Positions 6,773-13,786 of a DNA stretch of 14,961 bases are shown here, one piece after another. A program made the position numbers and the translations under genes. Numbering within the stretch: position 1 is the first letter of the stretch; the number at the start of each line of letters is the position of its first letter. The notes below the pieces were generated by a model. The model ran no database searches and was not told the origin of the DNA. It was given only the letters and a program-made list of their open reading frames with translations. This DNA is from Gammaproteobacteria bacterium (GTDB lineage Bacteria; Pseudomonadota; Gammaproteobacteria; UBA9214): positions 1-14,961 of the forward strand of contig DMKK01000255.1 in NCBI GenBank assembly GCA_003454335.1, read 5' to 3'.

Positions 6773-9013
6773 TTATAACCCACCATCACTTGCGGGTGTC
6801 TGCTGGCCTCGCCCGGGCCGGCTTGCCGTATCCTGCACCACATCATCCGACAGCAGCAGGCGAATCCTGATTTGTGCGCCGCCATCGTCACTGCTACCCG
6901 CACTGATTGTCCCGCCATGTTCCTCAACAATCTTCTTGACGATGGCCATCCCCAGCCCACTGCCTTTAGGCTTGGTTGAAACATAGGGCTCGAAAATATT
7001 TTCCAGCACGCCCGCTTCGATACCAGGACCATTATCATCAAGGCACAATTCAATCTGTTCCACACCACCCTTATCAACATTACAGGTGGTAACTGTTATA
7101 CAGGCGTCCGGCACATCCTTGACAGCCTCCAGCGCGTTTTTCAGGAGATTATGCAGCAACTGCCGCAAGCGTACGCTATCCCCGTCTATCCATGAATTAC
7201 CAGACGTCAGGTGTTCCTGTATCCGCGCATTCAATTTACTGCTGCGGTAGAGATCCAGCACCTCTCGCACCAGCTGGTTGAGCTCCATGGGTTTCAGACT
7301 GACCTGCGGAATACGGGCGTATTCACTGAAAGCATTCACCATCTTCTTCATGGCATCAACCTGGTTAACAATAGTACGCGTCGCCCGGTCAAGCACCTCG
7401 GCCTCATCAGCATCCATATGCGCCAGGTAACGACGTCGCAGGCGTTCGGCAGACAACTGTATCGGGGTCAGCGGGTTCTTGATTTCATGTGCAAGGCGGC
7501 GCGCCACTTCACCCCAGGCGGCATCACGCTGTGCCTGTATCAGCGTTGTGACATCATCGAAGACCAGTACCAGACCATCCCCGCGCCGGTCAGCACCATC
7601 CAGGACCGTGCCACGGCACATCAGTGCCTGGCGACCGCTCTTGCCAAACAACGAGACTTCTTCCTCCCAGGAGTTATCACCCTGTCTGCGGTGTCGCAAG
7701 ACCACATCGACAAAAGGCTTGAGAAACACATAATCTTCCGCCAGGTTCGATAATTCCTTACCCAGATATCGCTTGATATCAATATCGAGGCTCTGCTGCG
7801 CAGTCCGGTTGACAGCACGTAACACCAAATCAGCGCTCATACTGATCACACCGGATGAAAGATTTGCCAGTACTGCCTCAAGATAGGCACGCTGGTCTTC
7901 TATCTGCCGCCGCCCCTGATATGCCTCTTCACGGGACTTGGCCAGGCGCCGCGTCATATCATTGAATGAGCGCACCAGAAATCCCAGCTCGTCTTCACTG
8001 GCAACAGCCAGACGCTTGCTGTAATCACCCTCTGCCACAGCATGAGTGGCCTCAGCCAGGTCGCGGACCGGCGCCACCAGCCGGCGCGCTGAAAAAAAGG
8101 CGGCCCAGATAGCAGCCAGCAGGCTTAGCACCAGGACTATTGACAGGGTAAGCGTGTAACTGAACTTCAGCGGCGAGCGCAGATAGGCAAGCTCGTTGTA
8201 GCGCGTGTAGGCAGACTGCACACCTTCGGCCAGCTCGCTGAAGCGCTCGGTCACTGCATACAATGCTTGCAGGGTATAGACTTCACTGTCCGAGCGGGAA
8301 GACAGCACCGGCACCAGCGCACGCGCGTACAACCCGCTGTCACCCACCGGGTCGAGCCCGATGTAATGCTGCCGGTTATGCATCAGCAGCAACATCTCGC
8401 TCGGTGGTTGATTGGGGATAATGTTAGACATGCCCGACAGGCTGGACGCAACAATGCGGCCATCTCCGCCAATCAGGGTCAATTCAGCGGCACCACTTCG
8501 TACCCGGTGATCGTAAAGTGTCAGGGACAAGGTTGCTACCGATGCACTGGAAAGATCCTCGGCCATCCGGATGGTCACATTCAGCACATCACGCAACTTT
8601 ACATCCAGCGCAGCCCTGCTGAGATCGAGCGCATCGTCCAGCCCTTGCTCAATACTCACATCAAACCAGCTGTCGATACCGCGCTGCATAAACTGCAGTG
8701 AAAAATAGTACACCACGGACACCGGTACAATCGCGAGCACCACGAACATCACAACCAGGCGGCTGGTCATACGTGCACCGGCAACCTTCATCCGCCGCTG
8801 CCGGATCAGGGCAATGATGTTGGTGACCACCAGAATCCCGAGCAACACCAGGCCGACACCATTGATGATCAGCAACCCGGAGTACAACTGGCCAAAGCGT
8901 TCCGAGTTGTGGGTCGCATCACTCAGATAGGAAAGCGACACCAGCAGAAGTACAAAAAACACCAGCATCGGCAACACGCCGAAACTGGTGCGTTTTAGCG
9001 AACCAGCGGCCAT
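6773..9013 (-). CDS. ntrY: NtrY-like membrane sensor histidine kinase
   Basis: The 746-residue NtrY-type kinase has transmembrane segments near 11-30, 45-70, 86-108 and 286-308, with an extracytoplasmic region of about 175 residues between the last two. A HAMP domain follows (about 308-362), then a PAS-like region (about 375-490), HisKA with phosphoacceptor H509 in LAHEIKNPLTPIQL, and HATPase_c with N626, DDNGPGI (659-665) and GSGLGMA (684-690). I chose ATG 9013 over the in-frame GTG at 9040; the ATG overlaps the DUF4390 gene by 19 nt, suggesting translational coupling. NtrX follows after 78 nt. In other bacteria NtrYX is linked to nitrogen, redox or envelope responses; the signal here cannot be read. 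All kinase motifs are intact. Confidence 0.95.
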   Translation of the reverse strand: MAAGSLKRTSFGVLPMLVFFVLLLVSLSYLSDATHNSERFGQLYSGLLIINGVGLVLLGILVVTNIIALIRQRRMKVAGARMTSRLVVMFVVLAIVPVSVVYYFSLQFMQRGIDSWFDVSIEQGLDDALDLSRAALDVKLRDVLNVTIRMAEDLSSASVATLSLTLYDHRVRSGAAELTLIGGDGRIVASSLSGMSNIIPNQPPSEMLLLMHNRQHYIGLDPVGDSGLYARALVPVLSSRSDSEVYTLQALYAVTERFSELAEGVQSAYTRYNELAYLRSPLKFSYTLTLSIVLVLSLLAAIWAAFFSARRLVAPVRDLAEATHAVAEGDYSKRLAVASEDELGFLVRSFNDMTRRLAKSREEAYQGRRQIEDQRAYLEAVLANLSSGVISMSADLVLRAVNRTAQQSLDIDIKRYLGKELSNLAEDYVFLKPFVDVVLRHRRQGDNSWEEEVSLFGKSGRQALMCRGTVLDGADRRGDGLVLVFDDVTTLIQAQRDAAWGEVARRLAHEIKNPLTPIQLSAERLRRRYLAHMDADEAEVLDRATRTIVNQVDAMKKMVNAFSEYARIPQVSLKPMELNQLVREVLDLYRSSKLNARIQEHLTSGNSWIDGDSVRLRQLLHNLLKNALEAVKDVPDACITVTTCNVDKGGVEQIELCLDDNGPGIEAGVLENIFEPYVSTKPKGSGLGMAIVKKIVEEHGGTISAGSSDDGGAQIRIRLLLSDDVVQDTASRPGRGQQTPASDGGL

Positions 9014-9612
9014 GAATGCCACTTGCTCACCATGTCCCACGCAGACGACACGTAGGCAATCAACCGTACCGGTGTTGGCAGCGACTCGATATCCAGACTG
9101 CCGCGCAAGCGTATCTCGTAATTAAGCTCCGGCTCCAGCGCCTGGTCAGACATCGACAGGTTGTGTATTTTTCCTGCCGCCCGTAATGCATCTTCCAGAC
9201 GATGATAATTACCCTGGGTCCCTGTTGATATGTCTTTTACCAGGTAACTTTTGCTGAGTGCATGAAACTGTAGTTGCCGATACAGGTTAATTTCAATATC
9301 GACGGTATCCCATATCCAGGTATGTGTTTTAACAACCTGTACCTGAAACTCGAACACCAGCGGCACCCCGTTCATGACAGCCTCTTCAGCGCCAGAACTC
9401 AATTTAATATCAAACTGTGCCCCCAGATAATCATTACCCCCGGTGCGCCAGGTATGCGCATCTTCAAGTTGAAATATCCCGGAATCGCTGGCCGCCACTT
9501 GCACTGGAAAACTGCAGGCGAGAGCCAGCAACAGCACAACAGCCAGGCGCCGTGAAGCCCCGGCCCCGGAAAATGCGGGCACCTGCCCGGTCAGACAGAC
9601 CTGGTTAAACAT
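8995..9612 (-). CDS. DUF4390 secreted protein
   Basis: The 205-residue protein has a positively charged then hydrophobic N-terminus (ASRRLAVVLLLALACS, about 19-34) and a likely signal peptidase I site near VAAS (about 39-42), so it is predicted to be periplasmic. LALAC resembles a lipobox but lacks Leu/Val/Ile at -3, so lipidation is doubtful. The mature part is a beta-rich sequence with ending LIAYVSSAWDMVSKWHSWPLVR, fitting DUF4390, a family commonly found just before ntrY. No function is established that I know of. It overlaps the end of rsmB by 22 nt and ntrY by 19 nt, so the three are probably translated together. A periplasmic partner or ligand-binding accessory of NtrY is a reasonable inference. 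ATG 9612 has no clear ribosome binding site; GTG 9582 is an alternative start. Confidence 0.82.
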   Translation of the reverse strand: MFNQVCLTGQVPAFSGAGASRRLAVVLLLALACSFPVQVAASDSGIFQLEDAHTWRTGGNDYLGAQFDIKLSSGAEEAVMNGVPLVFEFQVQVVKTHTWIWDTVDIEINLYRQLQFHALSKSYLVKDISTGTQGNYHRLEDALRAAGKIHNLSMSDQALEPELNYEIRLRGSLDIESLPTPVRLIAYVSSAWDMVSKWHSWPLVR

Positions 9613-10898
9613 GCAAAATAAAACCCATCCATTTCATTTTCACCCGGGAAAACCTGCCGGCCGTGTCGGCATTCCCGACCCCAGGCTGCAGCTATTGGCA
9701 ACTCTGCTGCATCCCTGTATGTTTTCAGAAAGCTGGCAATCTGTCCGCTGTTTTCATCTGCCAGCACGGAACAGGTGCAATATAGAAGCATACCGCCAGG
9801 CGATAGCAAGGGCCACATCGCCTGTAATAATCGTGCTTGCGTCGACACCAGGGACGCAATGTCACCCGGCTTGCGTAGCAATTTGATGTCCGGGTGCCGC
9901 CGGATTACACCGGTTGCCGAGCATGGAGCATCCAGCAAAATGCGCTCGTAGCATCGACCATCCCACCAGGCTGCTGGTTCACCGGCATCACCCTCCACCA
10001 AATCAGCATGCAGTGACAGCCTCGACAGATTCTCACCGATGCGAGTCAAACGTCGAGGATCGACATCAACGGCAGTAACCATAGCGAGCCCGGGCTCTGA
10101 TTCCAGTATATGCGCTGTTTTACCACCCGGGGCAGCGCACGCATCAAGCACCCGCTGCCCCGGGTGCAAATCAAGCAAACCGGCGGCCAGCTGTGCCGCA
10201 CCATCCTGCACCGAGACATATCCTGTAGTAAACCCGGGCAGCAGTTCCACCGGTAGCGGTTTTTCCAGCCTGACCCCCGCTACAGTATGCTCCAGCGACA
10301 CCGCTTCCAGTGACTGTTCTGCCAGTGTCTCCATGTATTCAGCACGCGTCACACGCTGCCGGTTGACGCGCAAACTAAAAGGCGGCCGTGCATTATTGGC
10401 CATCAGCATGCGCTCCCAGTCATGCGGCCAGTCTGCCTGCAGACGCTCAATCAGCCAGGCAGGATGTGCGTAACCGGCAATGTTCTCTGCCAGGACCTCG
10501 TCATCAAGGTCAGCTGCCTGACGCTGGTAATTGCGTAACACGGCATTTACCAGTCCACTCGCCCACTGCTTGTTCAGTGTACGGGTTGCCTGCACCGTTT
10601 CATTGATAGCAACCCGCTGCGGCATTGACAATTGATCCAGCTGATACAAGCCGACCAGCAAGACACAGCGCACGTCTGCATCCCGCTGCTTAAGGGGTTT
10701 TTTCAGCAGCCGCTGCAGCAGTGCGTCGAGCCGGTAATACCAGCGCAACGTTCCGTAGGACAACTCCTGCACCAGCGCCCGCTGACGCGGATCGGCCAAT
10801 ACCTGAATTGCCGCTGGCAATACCTCAGACAATGAACGTCCTTCGGTAATTACCCGCACCAGTACCCGGGCAGCACAGGCACGTGCGTCCGGTGTCAT
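9591..10898 (-). CDS. rsmB: 16S rRNA (cytosine-967-C5)-methyltransferase RsmB
   Basis: The 435-residue protein begins with a NusB-like RNA-binding domain (about 5-130, including VQELSYGTLRWYYRLD). A SAM-dependent methyltransferase domain of the NOL1/Nop2/Fmu type follows from about 165. SAM-binding motif I is LDACAAPGGKTAHILE (251-266), motif IV is DAPCSATG (323-330, C326), and the catalytic nucleophile lies in YCTCSV (C376). The ending DGFYFACL is typical. It methylates C967 of 16S rRNA with SAM during 30S assembly. It lies 21 nt after fmt, as in E. coli, and its last codons overlap the DUF4390 start. Confidence 0.97.
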   Translation of the reverse strand: MTPDARACAARVLVRVITEGRSLSEVLPAAIQVLADPRQRALVQELSYGTLRWYYRLDALLQRLLKKPLKQRDADVRCVLLVGLYQLDQLSMPQRVAINETVQATRTLNKQWASGLVNAVLRNYQRQAADLDDEVLAENIAGYAHPAWLIERLQADWPHDWERMLMANNARPPFSLRVNRQRVTRAEYMETLAEQSLEAVSLEHTVAGVRLEKPLPVELLPGFTTGYVSVQDGAAQLAAGLLDLHPGQRVLDACAAPGGKTAHILESEPGLAMVTAVDVDPRRLTRIGENLSRLSLHADLVEGDAGEPAAWWDGRCYERILLDAPCSATGVIRRHPDIKLLRKPGDIASLVSTQARLLQAMWPLLSPGGMLLYCTCSVLADENSGQIASFLKTYRDAAELPIAAAWGRECRHGRQVFPGENEMDGFYFACLTRSV

Positions 10899-10919
10899 TC
10901 CGGAACCACGATGAAAGGG

Positions 10920-11852
10920 TTACTCGCCACCAAGGCGCACACCTGCCATTGCATGTGCATTGATGAACTCACCGGCAGTGACCGCGCGTGCCCCCGGCAA
11001 TTGCAGCTCCAGGAGTCGCAACCTGCCTGCGCCGCAGGCAACCTCAATGCCCGTCTTGTCGACTGACAGCACCGTACCCGGCAGGGCATTTGCCTCACCC
11101 GGGGCGACAAGTGCATCCCAGATACGCAACTGGCGTCCAGCGTAACGCGTCTCTGCCACCGGCCATGCATTAAACGCCCGGATGCGGCGCATAATCTCAA
11201 TTGCCGGGGCACCCCAGTCGATACGGGCCTCGGATTTCTCCAGCTTGCCCGCATAGCAGGCAAACGCCTCATCCTGCCGATGTGGATCAAGCTGACCCTG
11301 CTCCAGCGCTGTGAGGTTGTCTGACAGCAGCCGTGCACCCAGGTGCGCCAACTTGTCGTGCAAGCGACTCCCGGTATCTTCTGTCTCTATTGAAGACACT
11401 GTACTGGCAAGTACCGGCCCGGTATCCAGTCCAGCATCCATCTGCATCAAACAGACACCCGTCTCTGTATCACCGGCAAGAATGGCACGCTGAATTGGTG
11501 CCGCCCCGCGCCAGCGCGGCAGCAATGAAGCATGCACATTGACACAACCCAGGCGGGGTATGGCCAGTACCTCCGGAGGCAGTATCAGACCGTAGGCAAT
11601 AACTACCATTAAGTCCGGTTGCAACGCGGCCAACACCCGCTGTGCAGCTTCGGTCTTAAGCGAATCCGGCTGATAGACAGGCAACTCATATTGCATGGCC
11701 AGCTGTTTCACGGGACTTGCGGTAGTCTTGCGCCCGCGCCCGGCCGGCCGGTCTGGCTGGGTATACACCGCTATGATGTCGTGCGGACTGTCCAGCAAGG
11801 ATTGTAACGCCGGTACAGAAAATTCCGGCGTCCCTGCAAATACGATTTTCAT
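10920..11852 (-). CDS. fmt: Methionyl-tRNA formyltransferase
   Basis: The 310-residue enzyme transfers a formyl group from 10-formyltetrahydrofolate to Met-tRNAfMet. Visible landmarks are FAGTPEFSVPAL at 5-16, the catalytic set N105, H107 and D143 (in VNVHASLLPRWRGAAP and GLDTGP), and the tRNA-contacting loop DRPAGRGRK near 34-42. The C-terminal domain (about 205-310) is present. It follows def by 58 nt and precedes rsmB by 21 nt, forming the usual def-fmt-rsmB cluster. The ribosome binding site before ATG 11852 is weak. Length and motifs are normal. Confidence 0.98.
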   Translation of the reverse strand: MKIVFAGTPEFSVPALQSLLDSPHDIIAVYTQPDRPAGRGRKTTASPVKQLAMQYELPVYQPDSLKTEAAQRVLAALQPDLMVVIAYGLILPPEVLAIPRLGCVNVHASLLPRWRGAAPIQRAILAGDTETGVCLMQMDAGLDTGPVLASTVSSIETEDTGSRLHDKLAHLGARLLSDNLTALEQGQLDPHRQDEAFACYAGKLEKSEARIDWGAPAIEIMRRIRAFNAWPVAETRYAGRQLRIWDALVAPGEANALPGTVLSVDKTGIEVACGAGRLRLLELQLPGARAVTAGEFINAHAMAGVRLGGE

Positions 11853-11910
11853 GGTATAACCCGTGAATCTGTTACCAGTGAATCCCAGGGCAACCAGCTA
11901 CAATCCGTGC

Positions 11911-12450
11911 TCAGATAACCCGCTTGTCAGGCACCGCAGCAGATTCCGGCGATGATTGACGCTGTTCTTTCTCCAGTTTTTTCCGGATTCTCGTACGCTT
12001 GAGCTGCGAGAGGTAGTCAACAAACAACTTGCCATCCAGGTGGTCGATTTCATGCTGGATACATACAGCCAGCAGACCGTTCGCCTGCATTTCAAATGAC
12101 TGTCCGTCACTATCCAGTGCTCGTATACGCACCTGATCTGCACGTTGAACCGGCTCATAGACACCCGGAACAGAGAGACAGCCCTCCTCCATTTCCTCTA
12201 CACCTTCGAGTTCGAGGATTTCCGGGTTAATCAGGTATAAAGGCTGGCCCTTATCTTCCGATACATCAATGACGATGACCCGTTTGTCGACATTGACCTG
12301 GGTGGCGGCCAAACCGATGCCGGGCGCTGCATACATGGTCTCAAGCATGTCATCCACCAGCTTTCGGATGGCGTCATCCACCTGTTTAACAGGCCGGGCG
12401 ACATTGCGCAGACGCGGGTCGGGGAACTGCAGGATGTTGAGGGTTGTCAT
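11911..12450 (-). CDS. def: Peptide deformylase
   Basis: The 179-residue enzyme removes the N-formyl group from nascent proteins. All three family motifs are present: GIGLAATQ (44-51), EGCLSVP with metal ligand C91, and QHEIDHLDG with H133, H137 and catalytic E134. The C-terminus is a charged helix (RTRIRKKLEKEQRQ) plus a short tail, typical of gammaproteobacterial forms. I chose ATG 12450, which gives the canonical MTTLNILQFPDPRLR start. The frame stays open upstream to 12573, but that extension has no homologous character. It is the first gene of the long minus-strand operon and diverges from the LysM gene. Confidence 0.98.
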   Translation of the reverse strand: MTTLNILQFPDPRLRNVARPVKQVDDAIRKLVDDMLETMYAAPGIGLAATQVNVDKRVIVIDVSEDKGQPLYLINPEILELEGVEEMEEGCLSVPGVYEPVQRADQVRIRALDSDGQSFEMQANGLLAVCIQHEIDHLDGKLFVDYLSQLKRTRIRKKLEKEQRQSSPESAAVPDKRVI

Positions 12451-12489
12451 GTGATTGCCGTCACTATTCTGGAAATATGTATCAAATAT

Positions 12490-12498
12490 ACTGTACCA
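12490..12498 (-). promoter_or_regulatory. Possible extended -10 promoter for the def operon
   Basis: On the minus strand TGGTACAGT matches an extended -10 (TGn followed by TACAGT). No good -35 is seen 17 nt upstream. It is followed by AT-rich sequence and lies 40 nt before the def ATG. Weak evidence. Confidence 0.3.
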
Positions 12499-12538
12499 CA
12501 AACGACTATGCGGCTGTTGCGAATATCTATAAAAGGTT

Positions 12539-12566
12539 TTGTTCTGTGTGGGTTTTCCGCTAGACT
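12539..12566 (+). promoter_or_regulatory. Possible sigma70 promoter for the LysM gene
   Basis: TTGTTC (12539-12544), a 16-nt spacer and TAGACT (12561-12566) lie about 90 nt before the LysM ATG. The -35 matches only three of six bases. Plausible but weak. Confidence 0.3.
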
Positions 12567-12655
12567 CGCGCATGATCCGGAACTAACTGACAGCCGCAAC
12601 CTCGTTACCGTTAACCTGACAGGCATCGATACAAACTCGACGTAAAGGGACACCT

Positions 12656-13687
12656 ATGCCAAGCAAGAGATTATTGGGAATCGTCTTCGCCGCTCTGTTT
12701 GCCGGCTCACTGTATGCAACAGACGTTGCGCTTAACCCGGAACACCCGGATCGTTACGTGGTCGCCAAGGGTGATACTCTCTGGGACATTTCAGCGATGT
12801 TTCTGCGTGACCCCTGGCTCTGGCCAGAAGTCTGGTATGTCAACCCGCAGGTTAAAAACCCGCACCTTATCTACCCGGGTGACATCCTGACACTGGTTTA
12901 TGTCGACGGTAAACCGCAACTGCAGATGTCTCGCGGCTATCCGACTGTCAATCTTTCGCCACAGATTCGCGAAGAAAGCCTTGATAATGCCATCCCCACC
13001 ATCCCGCTTGACGCCATCCAGCCATTTCTGACCCGCGCAATCGTGGCGGGAGCCAATGAACTGGATACTGCACCCTATGTTGTCGCAAGCGCAGGTGAAC
13101 ACGTAATAACCGGTGTCAGCGACCGGGTGTATGTCCGTGGCATCGAGGACAGGGAAAATTCAGTTTATGACATCTTCAGGCCAGGCAACCCCTACATCGA
13201 TCCGGACACCGAGGAAGTACTGGGATATGAAGCCCTTTTTGTCGGCACCGGACCAATCGAACAATACGGCGACCCGGCGACCTTGTTTCTGGCTGCAACC
13301 ACCCGTGAGATACGCGTTAGTGATCGCCTGCGACCTGCCGATCAATCTACACCGGTTACGCATTTTCAGCCCCATGCACCGGATGCTGACCTCGAAGGCC
13401 ATATTATTTCCGTGATTGACGGTGTTACCCAGATAGGGCAGTTCAATGTCGTCGCTATTGACCTGGGCACCCGTGAAGGCATTGAAGCCGGGCACGTCTT
13501 CAGGATTTTCCAGCGGGGCCATACAATCAAGGATAAGGTCAGTGGCAATCGTAATGATACGATTAAACTGCCGGACGAAGATGCTGGCCTTATCATGGTC
13601 TTTCGCACCTTTGAGAAAGTCAGTTTTGGACTCGTGATGAAAGCAACCAGCGCTATCCATATTAACGACTTTGTACGCACCCCCTGA
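12656..13687 (+). CDS. Secreted LysM-domain protein
   Basis: The 343-residue protein has a signal peptide at 1-21 (MPSKRLLGIVFAALFAGSLYA, with cleavage probably after YA). One LysM domain follows at about 33-82, with YVVAKGDTLWDISAMFL, the tryptophan-rich DPWLWPEVWYVNP, and HLIYPGDILTLVY. The remaining 260 residues have no domain I can name; they look beta-rich, with repeated VIDGVTQIGQFNVVAIDLGTREG-like segments that end in a mixed beta region. It is likely exported and bound to peptidoglycan, but no catalytic motif is visible. A plausible ribosome binding site (AAAGGGA) precedes ATG 12656. This LysM gene upstream of dprA is a recurrent arrangement in gammaproteobacteria. It ends with tandem stops TGA-TAA. 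Confidence 0.9.
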   Translation: MPSKRLLGIVFAALFAGSLYATDVALNPEHPDRYVVAKGDTLWDISAMFLRDPWLWPEVWYVNPQVKNPHLIYPGDILTLVYVDGKPQLQMSRGYPTVNLSPQIREESLDNAIPTIPLDAIQPFLTRAIVAGANELDTAPYVVASAGEHVITGVSDRVYVRGIEDRENSVYDIFRPGNPYIDPDTEEVLGYEALFVGTGPIEQYGDPATLFLAATTREIRVSDRLRPADQSTPVTHFQPHAPDADLEGHIISVIDGVTQIGQFNVVAIDLGTREGIEAGHVFRIFQRGHTIKDKVSGNRNDTIKLPDEDAGLIMVFRTFEKVSFGLVMKATSAIHINDFVRTP

Positions 13688-13707
13688 TAACCGGCGCTCC
13701 TGACACC

Positions 13708-13764
13708 ATGGACGGTGAAAGAATGCACACAGACACAAAACACCTGCTGATGAGAGTGAGCTAG
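13708..13764 (+). CDS. Possible leader peptide upstream of dprA
   Basis: An 18-codon frame (MDGERMHTDTKHLLMRVS) starts 20 nt after the LysM stop and ends with TAG at 13762-13764. That stop lies within the 5' arm of the dprA hairpin, 5 nt before the dprA ATG. ATG 13708 lacks a clear ribosome binding site; the internal ATG 13723 follows GGTGAAAG, a weak candidate. A ribosome finishing here would cover the 5' arm and could free the dprA start. Short frames arise often by chance, so its translation is unproven; the argument rests on its placement. Confidence 0.35.
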   Translation: MDGERMHTDTKHLLMRVS

Positions 13765-13786
13765 CCGTCATGGCTGGCTCACTCTC
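13752..13786 (+). promoter_or_regulatory. Hairpin enclosing the dprA start codon
   Basis: The 5' arm (13752-13766) and 3' arm (13772-13786) pair over 15 positions: GAGAGTGAGC with GCTCACTCTC, one T-G wobble (13762/13776), then AGCC with GGCT. The 5-nt loop is GTCAT. The dprA ATG at 13770-13772 sits in the loop and the top base pair, and the only SD-like bases (AGTGAG, 13755-13760) are in the 5' arm. The next in-frame ATG/GTG lies far inside the DprA fold, so this must be the real start. No U-tract follows, which argues against an intrinsic terminator. It may be a translational switch or, as a DNA palindrome, a protein-binding site. Confidence 0.6.

Larger units (their letters stand above)
12451..12655. 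other. Divergent intergenic region between def and the LysM gene
   Basis: This 205-nt, partly AT-rich region must contain the start signals of both the def operon and the LysM-dprA-smg group. No gene is convincing in it; an open GTG frame across most of it has no recognisable features. Candidate promoters are listed separately and are weak by eye. Confidence 0.55.

Noticed and set aside
9013..9040. GTG at 9040 as the ntrY start
   Set aside because: An ATG nine codons later gives the normal NtrY N-terminus and a shorter overlap with the DUF4390 gene.
12451..12573. N-terminal extension of peptide deformylase to an upstream ATG at 12573
   Set aside because: The canonical deformylase start is at ATG 12450; the extension has no family similarity and covers the probable promoter region.
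13752..13786. dprA hairpin as an intrinsic terminator of the LysM gene
   Set aside because: No U-tract follows the stem, and the 3' arm is the beginning of the dprA coding sequence.
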